Shown in pieces: positions 18,151-26,169 of a stretch of DNA of 64,000 nucleotides. The stretch's first letter is position 1, and the number at the start of each line of letters is the position of its first letter. Position numbers and translations under genes: made by a program. The notes below the pieces were generated by a model. That model searched no databases. It had not been told where the DNA came from and was given only the letters and a program-made list of their open reading frames with translations. Source of the DNA: an uncultured Ilyobacter sp. (GTDB taxonomy: Bacteria > Fusobacteriota > Fusobacteriia > Fusobacteriales > Fusobacteriaceae); assembly GCF_963668515.1 (NCBI RefSeq), contig NZ_OY764864.1, forward strand, positions 868,001 through 932,000, in the 5' to 3' direction.

Positions 18151-19092
18151 TTATGTCAGACTCTCAGATGAAAGACTATGAAAAACCATGCCACCGATGA
18201 CAAATATAATTCCTGTAAATGATATAGTGGTAGGAAATGCACCGCCTAGAATAAAAATCTCCCCCATGAGAGAAAAAATAAGTTCTCCAGATTGTGTAGC
18301 CTCAACAACGGCCATCTTTTGGCTATCTCCTTTTGTAAGGTCTGTAGCCTTAAAAAATAATATAGTAGCCATTACTCCTGAACTAATTGCTACTAGGAGG
18401 GATTGAATTATCTGTGGTCCGCTAGGTGCCCCTATACGTGCAACTCCATATGCAGACAATATAATCCAGAAAGGGAGGCTAGCAACCGTCATCCCTAAAA
18501 CTCTCTGGTAGGTATCTATCTTCCCCCTGCAGACTTCCATCATCTTTCTGTTTCCAAAAGGATAGGCAAAAGCTGCTATTATAACCGGAAGGATTCCTCG
18601 TACTATCTCTTTTGAGGTTATGGCAGAGATCTGATCAGCCTGCATTATAAATACACCGATTAATATGAGAAGAGAGATACCGAGACTTTTCACAGGAATT
18701 TTTCCTCTGATTTTTTTGACATTACCGCCATCTGTTTTCTCTATATAAAACAATGGTGAAAGCAAGGCACCTGCTATAATAGTGATCTGCCACGTACTGG
18801 CTATAAGCCAGGAAGGGCCTGATCTGGCAGCAAAACACAGAGGGGCATAAAATATCCCAAATCCAATTGTGCTCCATTTCAGTCACGTGATCATATTTGA
18901 TTTCATATGATCTGTCAGAGGCTTTAGATCTCCTCTTATGAAAACAATAATATATAAAAATGGCACCATTAAAAAGAACCTCAGAGATGAACTCCAAACC
19001 CAGCTTCCTCCAGTTAGTTCCATAGATCTATTTAATATAAAAGAGGCTGAAAAAAACAAAGATGCTAAGCCTCCTAAAAAAACCGATTTCAT
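18151..19092 (-). pseudogene. EmrE-type multidrug efflux transporter interrupted by in-frame TGA
   Basis: Reading from 19092, a frame begins M-K-S-V-F-L-G-G-L-A-S-L-F-F-S-A-S-F and runs to a TGA at 18883-18885. The same frame then continues without shift through L-K-W-S-T-I-G-F-G-I and on to 18151. Read through, it gives about 313 residues with nine to ten hydrophobic helices, the normal length of the 'putative multidrug resistance efflux transporter' branch of the DMT superfamily. Trp is a likely original residue (TGG to TGA), but other sense codons one base from TGA are possible. This is either a recent nonsense mutation, a sequencing error or a leaky stop (the next base is C). A second start for the distal part is possible at TTG 18765 but lacks a ribosome site. 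The divergent XRE-cupin gene is its likely regulator. Confidence 0.75.
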
Positions 19093-19147
19093 ATATAGAT
19101 ACCTCCTTGAAATAAAAGTCTAACTTACCAAAACATATTTATGTATG

Positions 19148-19199
19148 TTATAGCATATTTTTAAAGATTATAGCATACAAATGTATTTTATGATATAAT
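19148..19199 (+). promoter_or_regulatory. Candidate operators and -10 element for the XRE-cupin gene
   Basis: TTATAGCATA occurs twice, at 19148-19157 and 19168-19177, exactly 20 bp apart on the same strand. The first lies in an imperfect palindrome TATGTTATAGCATA. A TATAAT hexamer is at 19194-19199, so the second copy covers the expected -35 position. Two-turn spacing suggests binding of a dimeric regulator, probably the adjacent XRE protein. Confidence 0.45.
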
Positions 19200-19224
19200 T
19201 ATTTGGATTAAAAGGGGTGAAAAA

Positions 19225-19797
19225 ATGAAAGAATTAAGTGAAGTTATAGGAAAAAATCTAAAAGAGATAAGAAAAAAACAGAATCTCAGCCTAGACGAAA
19301 CCTCTAGACTCACAGGAGTAAGTAAGCCTATGCTAGGGCAGATAGAAAGAGGCCAGTCAAATCCCACTGTTTCCACTCTCTGGAAAATAGCCACGGGATT
19401 AAAAGTTCCCTTCTCAGAGTTTATGAAAAAGTCGGCAGCGGACTATGAAATTGTTTCCTTAAAAAATATAGATCCCGTCTTAGAATGCGGAGAAGATATG
19501 AAAATTTACACCATGTTTCCCTTTAATAATGAGGAAAATTTTGAGATTTTATATATTAAACTAGAATCTGGGGCTGTACACAAATCTCAAAGACATAGGG
19601 ATGAAGTAAAGGAATATGTCTTTGTAATAGAGGGGATACTCAATATGAAAATAGGGTCAGAGACTCTGACTATAAAAAAAGGAGAAGCCCTGAAATTCAA
19701 GGCAAATATAGATCACGAATATTCAAATTTGAATAAGGAAGAGTGTTTTTTTCAAAATATAATAGTTTATCAGAACACAAATCAAAATCAGGTGTGA
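19225..19797 (+). CDS. XRE family regulator with C-terminal cupin domain
   Basis: The 190-residue protein has an XRE helix-turn-helix at residues 9-65 (I-G-K-N-L-K-E-I-R-K-K-Q-N-L-S and G-Q-I-E-R-G-Q-S-N-P-T-V-S-T-L-W-K-I-A) and a cupin barrel at about residues 110-180 (S-Q-R-H-R-D-E-V-K-E-Y-V-F-V-I-E-G and F-K-A-N-I-D-H-E-Y). Such proteins repress neighbouring genes and sense small ligands through the cupin. It diverges from the EmrE-type transporter, so control of that transporter is the obvious hypothesis. AAGGGGTG precedes the ATG. Confidence 0.92.
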   Translation: MKELSEVIGKNLKEIRKKQNLSLDETSRLTGVSKPMLGQIERGQSNPTVSTLWKIATGLKVPFSEFMKKSAADYEIVSLKNIDPVLECGEDMKIYTMFPFNNEENFEILYIKLESGAVHKSQRHRDEVKEYVFVIEGILNMKIGSETLTIKKGEALKFKANIDHEYSNLNKEECFFQNIIVYQNTNQNQV

Positions 19798-19844
19798 CGG
19801 ACTGAAGTTTTATCGGCGGCCGTATAGGGAGGAAAACAAGAGAG

Positions 19845-20777
19845 ATGAATGATTCAAAAAAATATCTATATGTTATAAATTATCCGGCATATGAAGAGGA
19901 GCTTTGTATGCTAGAGATGAGGGCCTTGTTTGGTAGAGAGCCAGAGGACAAGGTGCTTATTTCTCAAATGAAATTTAATCCTTCCAATAGTATTTTTATA
20001 AAAAAAAGACTGGAGATAATCCACGAAAAGGATACCCTACAGGAAATTTTGGATCATTTGGAAAAAGATGAGATACACCTAAAAGATTTTAAATGTGAAT
20101 ACTTGAGACTCCAAAACGGGAATATAAGCTATGAAGAGAGAATCAAGAGTACAAGAGAGGTAGGCCTCAGAATAATTGGAAACTCAACTATGACAGAACC
20201 TGAAATCATTGTGGGAGTAACCAAGTATAATGATAAATGGTTTTTAGGGATAAATGAAAATAATGACTGCAAATGGCATCTCCATGAAACCAAACCATGC
20301 TCCTACTCAAACTCTTTGAGTGTAAGGACGGCAAGAGTACTGGTGAATATAGCATCAAAAGGAGATCTAAAGAAAAAAGTAATAGATCCATGCTGCGGAG
20401 TAGGAACTACCCTCGTAGAAGGCCTATCCATGGGGTATGATATCTTTGGCTATGAAATAAACCCGAAAATAGTAAAAAATGCAAAAGAGAACCTGAAACA
20501 CTTCAACCTGGAAACTAAAATTATAAAAAAAGATATGCATGAGATAAAAGAAAATTATGATGCCTCTATAATAGATATACCTTATGGCCTCTTTAGCCAT
20601 ACTACTGAAAAGGATCAGCAGGATATAATAAATACAGCCAGAAGAATTTCTAAGAGAATGGTTATGGTGTCCTTTGAAATTTTAGATGAAATGGTTTTGA
20701 ACGCAGGCTTTGAGATAATGGACAGAGGTACTGTCACTAAGGGAACCTTTAAGAGATATATCTTGGTGTGTCAATAA
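19845..20777 (+). CDS. TRM11/UPF0020-like SAM-dependent methyltransferase
   Basis: The 310-residue protein has an N-terminal RNA-binding-like region (residues 1-150) and a C-terminal Rossmann methyltransferase. Motif I is V-I-D-P-C-C-G-V-G-T-T-L-V-E-G near residue 183 and motif IV is I-I-D-I-P-Y-G near 245, a variant of the D-P-P-Y signature used for methylation of exocyclic amino groups. The layout resembles Trm11/TrmN-type tRNA guanosine N2-methyltransferases, but the RNA target is not shown. It follows the XRE gene by 47 bp, with a weak GGAGG ahead of the ATG. Confidence 0.82.
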   Translation: MNDSKKYLYVINYPAYEEELCMLEMRALFGREPEDKVLISQMKFNPSNSIFIKKRLEIIHEKDTLQEILDHLEKDEIHLKDFKCEYLRLQNGNISYEERIKSTREVGLRIIGNSTMTEPEIIVGVTKYNDKWFLGINENNDCKWHLHETKPCSYSNSLSVRTARVLVNIASKGDLKKKVIDPCCGVGTTLVEGLSMGYDIFGYEINPKIVKNAKENLKHFNLETKIIKKDMHEIKENYDASIIDIPYGLFSHTTEKDQQDIINTARRISKRMVMVSFEILDEMVLNAGFEIMDRGTVTKGTFKRYILVCQ

Positions 20778-20801
20778 TACATATAGAACCAGTATTCAAA
20801 A

Positions 20802-20841
20802 AGGTGGTGTGCCATGCCAGGTACACCACCTAAATTTTTTT
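20802..20841 (+). terminator. Terminator of the methyltransferase gene
   Basis: A 9-bp stem AGGTGGTGT / ACACCACCT with a 12-nt loop leads into a T run, about 25 bp after the stop. Confidence 0.8.
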
Positions 20842-20941
20842 AATTTAGAAGTTAAACAGCTAATAAGCTTTTAAACTTTGATACATCCCCCAAAATACCA
20901 TCAATGCCAAATAAGGGAAGTTGAAATAATAGCAAAAAAAG

Positions 20942-20992
20942 TTGACAAATGATAGTAAAAAGGTTATGCTAAAATATAGGGTATAGGGGTAT
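20942..20992 (+). promoter_or_regulatory. Promoter of SHOCT gene with G-rich repeat over the start site
   Basis: A consensus TTGACA at 20942 and TATGCT at 20965 are 17 bp apart. Immediately downstream, where transcription should begin, is GGGTATAGGGGTAT (20979-20992), two G tracts one helical half-turn apart. Its place is suitable for repression. It vaguely resembles G-tract sites of CsoR-type copper or sulfide sensors, which is only a suggestion. Confidence 0.55.
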
Positions 20993-21020
20993 ATTGATAC
21001 TTTAAATATGGAGGTGTAAG

Positions 21021-21266
21021 ATGCGACAGTTGTGTTTTGAATACTTTAATAGAGGCGGAATGTTTGGATGGATGGGAGGTGGACTTATGATGCTTTTTCC
21101 GATACTAATTATTGTACTGATTTTTTATTTTTTCAACAAGAATGACAAGAATGACAGGAACAACAATATAGAAAATCCAACTCCGTTAGATATACTGAAG
21201 AAAAGATATGCAAGAGGAGAGATAACTAAGCAAGAGTTCGAAGATATGAAAAAAGATATACAGTAA
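21021..21266 (+). CDS. SHOCT domain small membrane protein
   Basis: The 81-residue protein has a Gly/Met-rich N-terminus (M-F-G-W-M-G-G-G-L-M), one membrane helix at about residues 22-40, an Asn/Asp linker, and a C-terminal SHOCT motif (D-I-L-K-K-R-Y-A-R-G-E-I-T-K-Q-E-F-E-D-M-K). SHOCT is a short oligomerisation motif often found at the end of membrane proteins. GGAGGTG precedes the ATG. It is monocistronic. No partner is visible nearby. Confidence 0.9.
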   Translation: MRQLCFEYFNRGGMFGWMGGGLMMLFPILIIVLIFYFFNKNDKNDRNNNIENPTPLDILKKRYARGEITKQEFEDMKKDIQ

Positions 21267-21382
21267 TATTCAACTTTTGAAGAATATAGTCAAATATATT
21301 GAAAGGACAGGAGCAGTCTGACCTAGTTTATTTGTAACAAGAGACATGAGAGTATAGAGGTTTTTTTAATATTATGAAGATT

Positions 21383-21415
21383 ACAGAAGCGGCCTGTTAA
21401 GAGGGCCGCTTCTGT
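21383..21415. terminator. Hairpin between convergent SHOCT and YbjQ genes
   Basis: A 12-bp GC-rich stem (ACAGAAGCGGCC with its complement) and 9-nt loop lie between two converging genes. The T tracts are poor, so termination is probable but not certain. Confidence 0.6.
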
Positions 21416-21441
21416 AGTTTAAAAAAGATGGATTGTTTGAT

Positions 21442-22005
21442 CTATTGAATGTTTTTAAGTTTTACTGCCGTAGCATAGGCAAAAAGTTCTGCAGCACTTC
21501 CCACAACACTTGTTGTCATATAGCGGATGTTTATGACAGCATCGGCACCTATTTCCTCAGCCTGTGCAAGCATTCTTTCTGCAGCTATTTCCCGTGCTTT
21601 TCCCATCATATCAGTGTATTCAGTCAATTCTCCTCCAAGGATGAGTTTTATTATAGCAGAAAGGTCTTTACCCAACCAGATTGCAAATACTGTATGTCCC
21701 TGAACTAATCCTAAAATTTCAGATACTTCAGAACTAGGGAGCACAACCGAGTTTGACATTAGAATTTTAGTTTTATGTTCAGATGAGCCATTTGCCTTTT
21801 CTGGAGCTTTATATTTTTTCTGACTTAATCCCACTGTCACTAAGACTATGAAAATTCCTCCCAACAGAGAGAAAACGGCGATCCTTAACCATAAAGGGAC
21901 AACGGGATCTTCGGCAGTAACTACAGCCCAAGGAATTCCGGCAAATATAGAGGTGAAAAGTCCCAAAACAAACAACATAGAACCGATATAGCGAATTGTT
22001 TTCAT
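21442..22005 (-). CDS. YbjQ/UPF0145-domain membrane protein
   Basis: The 187-residue protein has two N-terminal membrane helices (about residues 8-27 and 40-62), a short linker, and a YbjQ-type domain (about 80-185) with L-G-G-E-L-T-E-Y-T-D-M-M-G-K-A-R-E-I-A, A-D-A-V-I-N-I-R-Y and a hydrophobic end strand. The family is labelled heavy-metal-binding from a structural suggestion and its true role is unknown. Fusion to two helices anchors the domain to the inner face of the membrane. GGAGG precedes the ATG. Confidence 0.85.
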   Translation of the reverse strand: MKTIRYIGSMLFVLGLFTSIFAGIPWAVVTAEDPVVPLWLRIAVFSLLGGIFIVLVTVGLSQKKYKAPEKANGSSEHKTKILMSNSVVLPSSEVSEILGLVQGHTVFAIWLGKDLSAIIKLILGGELTEYTDMMGKAREIAAERMLAQAEEIGADAVINIRYMTTSVVGSAAELFAYATAVKLKNIQ

Positions 22006-22043
22006 AATATCCTCCTCCTCTTATATAATTTACTATGTGATAT

Positions 22044-22078
22044 AAAAAACTCCTGTACAGAGTGTACAGAAGTTTTTT
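22044..22078 (-). terminator. Terminator of the pcp operon
   Basis: A 16-bp stem with one mismatch and a 3-nt loop (core TGTACA arms), flanked by six A and six T residues, lies about 25 bp after the pcp stop on the minus strand. Confidence 0.85.
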
Positions 22079-22102
22079 ATAGATAATTCTTAAATATTTA
22101 TT

Positions 22103-22744
22103 TTAAAATTCAAGTCCACCAGATATTTCAAGGTCTTTTTCATTTTTTCCTATTGCAGAAATAGCAGCTTCAAGGCCCTGTGAAATAATATCTAATCCCA
22201 TAGAGGGAAGATTTTTTTTATCTATAACCTGTTGCGGGATATACGGAACATGGATAAAGCCACCTTTTTTAGCCACATTAGATTTTTCTATGTGATAAAG
22301 AAGACCGTACATGATATGGTTGCAGACAAAGGTTCCGGCCGTATTGGATACAGCTGCAGGAATGCCAATAGATTTAATGGCCTCTGTCATCGCCTTGATA
22401 GGTAAGCTGCTAAAATAAGCAGTGTCACCATCAGAGTATACTTTTTCATCTATAGGCTGATTTCCATCATTATCCTTGATTCTTGCATCATCCAAATTAA
22501 TGGCAACTCTTTCCATGGAAATCTCATATCTTCCACCAGCTTGTCCGACGCAGATAACTGCATCAGGTTTGTGTTTTTCTATTCCAGACATTAAAACATC
22601 AATGGATTTTTTAAAAACTGTGGGGATTTCTAGCTTAATAACCTCTATACTCTCTATAGTAGCTGGAAGAAGCTTGATCGCCTCCCAGGCTGGATTTATT
22701 TTCTCTCCTCCAAAAGGATCAAAACCTGTAATTAAAAGTCTCAA
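22103..22744 (-). CDS. pcp: Pyroglutamyl-peptidase I
   Basis: The 213-residue cysteine peptidase (family C15) begins [11 protein letters not shown]. The catalytic triad is visible as Glu78 in E-R-V-A-I-N, Cys141 in T-F-V-C-N-H and His165 in F-I-H-V-P-Y. Pcp removes N-terminal pyroglutamate (5-oxoproline) from peptides in the cytoplasm. It is the last gene of a cluster with the DUF969 and DUF979 proteins, so 5-oxoproline release and membrane transport appear linked. Confidence 0.96.
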   Translation of the reverse strand: MRLLITGFDPFGGEKINPAWEAIKLLPATIESIEVIKLEIPTVFKKSIDVLMSGIEKHKPDAVICVGQAGGRYEISMERVAINLDDARIKDNDGNQPIDEKVYSDGDTAYFSSLPIKAMTEAIKSIGIPAAVSNTAGTFVCNHIMYGLLYHIEKSNVAKKGGFIHVPYIPQQVIDKKNLPSMGLDIISQGLEAAISAIGKNEKDLEISGGLEF

Positions 22745-22782
22745 TAATCTCAGCTCCTTAAATTTTTATAATTTTAAATTTA

Positions 22783-23697
22783 CTAAAACGCCCAAAGGTA
22801 CATAACAACAATATGAAGAAAAAGTAGTACTAGTGCAACTGGTGTCTGAGCTGCGATTACACCATTTTTGTTTTTCATTTCCATGATAGCCGCCGGAACT
22901 ATATTGAAATTTGCCGCCATAGGTGTAAGAAGGGTACCACAATAACCTGCGGTAAGACCTAATACCCCTGCAATTGCAGGATTTGCACCCTGTGAAAAAA
23001 CAAAGGGGATTCCGATTCCAGCTGTAATTACAGCAAAGGCCGCAAAGGCGTTACCCATTATCATTGTAAAAAGTGCCATGGCAAGACAATATACTGTTAC
23101 ACCTGCTAAGATATTACCTTCTGGAATAATTCCACTCATGATTTCAGAAATAACTGTTCCGACACCAGCAAGTGCGAATAGAGCTCCTAATGATGCCAAA
23201 AGTTGTGGAAGTATTGTCGTAGATCCTATCTGTTGCAGCATTCTAGAACTTTCGTATCCTATATATTTTGGATTTTCTTTTGTAACAACAAGAGTAAAAA
23301 TCAAGGAAATAATAGAACCTAACCCTAAGCCTACTAATCCTCCTAAATCTGTAAACTGTGCAACAGCAAAGGCAATAAGTCCAATTGAAGTAGCCGGGAA
23401 AAATATTGAGTTACCAATTTTATGACTTCTTTCTTCTCTGTACTCTTCAGAAGATAATTCTTGAGAACCACACCCGACTTTATTAAAGGCTGTGAGTCCT
23501 CCCATAACAAAAATAAGTATACCCACAATATGGGAAGGAATGTTTTTACCCGCCATAAAAATAACACCAAATATTATCCAAAAGATACCTGTTCCTATTT
23601 TAGTTTTGTGTTTTTTATCGGTAAGTGCATATGCACCGGTGGCAATGGCAACTAGTCCTGTGAGAATATACATTATTTCTAGAATCATATTTTTCAT
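22783..23697 (-). CDS. DUF979 family 5-oxoproline transporter subunit
   Basis: The 304-residue protein has nine to ten hydrophobic helices over its whole length and matches DUF979 (M-Y-I-L-T-G-L at the start, N-A-F-A-A-F-A-V-I-T-A-G-I-G-I-P near residue 215, and T-P-M-A-A-N-F-N-I-V-P-A-A near 260). Proteins of this family pair with DUF969 proteins and are annotated as a two-part 5-oxoproline transporter from genomic association. Its start overlaps the DUF969 stop by four bases, so the two are co-translated. Confidence 0.9.
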   Translation of the reverse strand: MKNMILEIMYILTGLVAIATGAYALTDKKHKTKIGTGIFWIIFGVIFMAGKNIPSHIVGILIFVMGGLTAFNKVGCGSQELSSEEYREERSHKIGNSIFFPATSIGLIAFAVAQFTDLGGLVGLGLGSIISLIFTLVVTKENPKYIGYESSRMLQQIGSTTILPQLLASLGALFALAGVGTVISEIMSGIIPEGNILAGVTVYCLAMALFTMIMGNAFAAFAVITAGIGIPFVFSQGANPAIAGVLGLTAGYCGTLLTPMAANFNIVPAAIMEMKNKNGVIAAQTPVALVLLFLHIVVMYLWAF

Positions 23698-24389
23698 TCT
23701 TTTACCTCCTTTTCCAACTGAGTATCTACATGAGCTTTTGAAAGGGTCATATCAGTCCAGTAATTTTGGACAAAGGATAATATAACAGAGATAAATGCCA
23801 TAGGAATAGCAGCCTTAGAAACTGAGTAAGGTTCTACTATTATTCCAAGTTCCTGAAGTGTACCAACAATTAGAAGAACTCCACCAGATGCCACAAAAAC
23901 ATTTTGTCCAAAAAAGTTACCGTAGTTTTCCACGGCACAGGCCACACCTTTTAGTTTGTCATTTTCTTTTTCTGAAAGGTTTCTGCTCAATTTATTTTCA
24001 GAGGCACTCTGTGCCATTGGATAAATAAGAGGTCTGATAAATTGGACATGTCCTCCTAGTCTAACAGACAGAGCAGCAGCAAGAGTTCTTATAAGCATGT
24101 AAAAAGATAAGATTCTTCCGCTGGTGACGCTATTCATTCCTTTGATAAAATGAGCCCCTCTCTCTTTTAGTCCGTTTCTTTCAAGTATCCCTATAACTGG
24201 TAAAGTTAATAGAAAAAGAGTCATATATCTAGTTTTCACAAAAGCCTCTCCCAAAGTGGAAACTATTGTCATGAAATCTATACCAGATACAAGACCGGTT
24301 GTGACACCTGCAACTAATACAACAGCAATGGTGTCAAGTCTAAATGTGAAACCCAATACAATGATAAGAATTCCAATAAGCTTGATCAT
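23694..24389 (-). CDS. DUF969 family 5-oxoproline transporter subunit
   Basis: The 231-residue protein has about six hydrophobic segments and the DUF969 pattern: M-I-K-L-I-G-I-L-I-I-V-L-G-F at the start, a central R-L-G-G-H-V-Q-F-I-R-P-L-I-Y-P-M block, and N-Y-G-N-F-F-G-Q-N-V-F-V-A-S-G-G near residue 155. It is the first gene of the DUF969-DUF979-pcp operon. GGGGG lies before the ATG. The Crp/Fnr gene upstream on the same strand is a candidate regulator. Confidence 0.9.
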   Translation of the reverse strand: MIKLIGILIIVLGFTFRLDTIAVVLVAGVTTGLVSGIDFMTIVSTLGEAFVKTRYMTLFLLTLPVIGILERNGLKERGAHFIKGMNSVTSGRILSFYMLIRTLAAALSVRLGGHVQFIRPLIYPMAQSASENKLSRNLSEKENDKLKGVACAVENYGNFFGQNVFVASGGVLLIVGTLQELGIIVEPYSVSKAAIPMAFISVILSFVQNYWTDMTLSKAHVDTQLEKEVKE

Positions 24390-24625
24390 AAATATTTCCC
24401 CCTTTTAATAAATTTATTGTACCCCCGGATCTTTATCATATATTATTTTTGATTATAGTTTTGTAAGCTATTTTACATTGGAAAGATATATTTAAATTAT
24501 GGTTTTAATACAACACCATAGTTGCTTTTTTGGCATTAAGTGTTTACTAACGGAAATATAAAATAAATTCTAACAAGATATGGCTTATTTGACAGAATTT
24601 GTTTTTTTCTATCAAAAAATTAAAA

Positions 24626-24679
24626 ACAGACAACTTCTTGAAGACTTTTGATGTTGTATTTCCTCAAAAAGTTGTCTGT
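24626..24679 (-). other. Hairpin with T tract in the leader region of the DUF969 operon
   Basis: A 16-bp stem with one mismatch (arm ACAGACAACTT) and a 22-nt loop lies in the roughly 425-bp gene-free spacer 24390-24814. On the minus strand it is followed by TTTTTAATTTTTT. It sits 236 bp before the DUF969 start and after another terminator. It may be a second terminator, the end of a small RNA or an attenuator. The remaining spacer is AT-rich without a clear gene. Confidence 0.5.
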
Positions 24680-24730
24680 CCAAAGAATATATGACTCTAA
24701 TGCAAACATTTTTTAGATAATTTTTTTTTT

Positions 24731-24790
24731 AAAAAGTCCCTCTCTCAATTATGGGTGTATAACAGTATCACTTGGTAATCAAGAGAGGGA
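24731..24790 (-). terminator. Terminator of the Crp/Fnr gene
   Basis: A 9-bp TCCCTCTCT / AGAGAGGGA stem, with a long loop, is followed on the minus strand by CTTTTT, 25 bp after the regulator stop. Confidence 0.65.
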
Positions 24791-24814
24791 TCCAAAACCA
24801 CAAAATTATTTATA

Positions 24815-25507
24815 CTATCTATTTTTTCTAATACTCTCTCTGTATTCTGCTAAATTTTCTACAGATTTTACAATTATCAGTTTTCTTTTTATAATTACCA
24901 AGCTTCTTTCTTCAAGTTTTTTGAGAATGTTGGTTATACCTATTCTAGAAACATTTATACCTTTTCCTATATCTTCATGGGTATATCCCTCTATTTTTAT
25001 ATTTACAGTTGAATTTGGTTCCCTTATTTTACATATTCTCAAAAGAAATTCAATAAGTTTTTCCTCGCTGGAATAGAATTTATTAAAACCTGACTGTATG
25101 AGAGAAAGATTGTATTTTCGGCTCATACTATGCATAAAATAGTTGTAATATTCAGGCTTGTCTTTGAGGATCTCATTTATTTTATCTTTTTCTATTTTCC
25201 AGAGAGTACTCTCTTCTAAAAATTGCAGGGTATAATTTTGACTTACTTCTGAGAAGATTTCGAATTCTCCTAAAATTTCTCCAGGATATAATCTATAAAT
25301 CATCTGTTCTTCCCCGCCTATATCACAGATAGAAATATTAACTGCACCAGTTTTGACAACATACAGCTGTTTTTCAATATCTCTAGATATTATAGCTCCT
25401 TTTGGGTATTTTTCAACTTTTCCGCAGGGACCTAAGATTTCTAAAAAAAATTTCCTCATATTATTTTGTTTATCTAAATCAAATAATTCTGTATATTTTG
25501 TATTCAT
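24815..25507 (-). CDS. Crp/Fnr family transcriptional regulator
   Basis: The 230-residue protein has a cNMP-binding-type barrel (residues 25-130; Y-P-K-G-A-I-I-S and Y-P-G-E-I-L-G-E-F-E-I-F) and a C-terminal winged helix (about 150-220; Y-T-H-E-D-I-G-K-G-I-N-V-S-R-I-G-I-T-N-I-L-K-K-L). No cluster-binding Cys set of FNR is present. It is upstream of and on the same strand as the 5-oxoproline operon, separated by 425 bp with two hairpins, so a regulatory link is likely but unproven. Its upstream region is formed by a transposase remnant that ends 15 bp before the start. Confidence 0.88.
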   Translation of the reverse strand: MNTKYTELFDLDKQNNMRKFFLEILGPCGKVEKYPKGAIISRDIEKQLYVVKTGAVNISICDIGGEEQMIYRLYPGEILGEFEIFSEVSQNYTLQFLEESTLWKIEKDKINEILKDKPEYYNYFMHSMSRKYNLSLIQSGFNKFYSSEEKLIEFLLRICKIREPNSTVNIKIEGYTHEDIGKGINVSRIGITNILKKLEERSLVIIKRKLIIVKSVENLAEYRESIRKNR

Positions 25508-25522
25508 TTTTTTCTCCTAATT

Positions 25523-26018
25523 TTAGAAAGTTATTGTAATACTACTACAAAGACTATTACAAATCAATACTTTATGCGATACAAGCTGAAAAAAAGAATT
25601 GGGTTTTTCCCAAATGACCTGTAAATTATATTTATAACCTAGAATATAAAGATCATGATCTAAATATATTTTACATCTAGGAATTCTGTAATTGTCACAT
25701 ACAGAGACAGGGAAAGAATTAATCATAAATTCTTTGATTTTATATCTGTTTTTATTGTGTTCCATAATAATATCCATTATTTTACTTAAGATAGAACCTA
25801 ACTTGGCTGCTCTTCTAGAAAATCCACTTTTAGAAATAACATAATAAAAATGAGGATAATCTTCAAAAAAGGATAAAGATTTTTGGAAGGTACCGTTAAA
25901 ATATATCTGTTCTAATAACTTAAGCGTCTTTCATTTTGGTTCGAGAACTCTCTTGATGCCCAGTAAGCTTAAGAATAAATTAAACAAATTCTAATATATC
26001 ATAAATATTATCTTTCAT
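25523..26018 (-). pseudogene. IS982-like transposase remnant
   Basis: The minus strand encodes pieces similar to IS982 transposases: Y-Y-V-I-S-K-S-G-F-S-R-R upstream, and E-F-M-I-N-S-F-P-V-S-V-C-D-N-Y-R-I downstream. The family normally has D-S-F-P, with the Asp as first catalytic residue; here it is Asn. A start at 26018 runs into a stop after 12 codons, and everything after about residue 130 is missing. It is thus dead, truncated next to the Crp/Fnr gene. The family call rests on the short motif and is moderate. Confidence 0.6.
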
Positions 26019-26073
26019 ATTGTGCACTCCTAAAGTTGTTATTTTAAGAGTATTCTATCGTATAATTAGTAGG

Positions 26074-26092
26074 GTAGCAACTTAAGTTAATT
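26074..26092 (+). repeat. Solo end of the dispersed inverted-repeat element
   Basis: GTAGCAACTTAAGTTAATT differs at two positions (AA for GG) from the right terminal repeat of the element at 29871-30378. No matching interior or second end is visible beside it. Confidence 0.6.
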
Positions 26093-26130
26093 TAATGGAT
26101 TCTGTAAGGTATCTCGACTGGTTAGGTATA

Positions 26131-26152
26131 AAAACCCCCCGGTTAAGGGGGG
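26131..26152 (-). terminator. Terminator of the APC permease gene
   Basis: A six-base CCCCCC / GGGGGG stem with a 6-nt loop and, on the minus strand, a TTTTTAT tail lies 18 bp after the permease stop. Confidence 0.85.
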
Positions 26153-26169
26153 GATCTCATATATTAAGA

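Noticed and set aside
18883..18885. TGA in the EmrE-type gene as a selenocysteine codon
   Set aside because: There is no convincing hairpin directly after the TGA, and the family has no redox-active residue here. A nonsense change is simpler.
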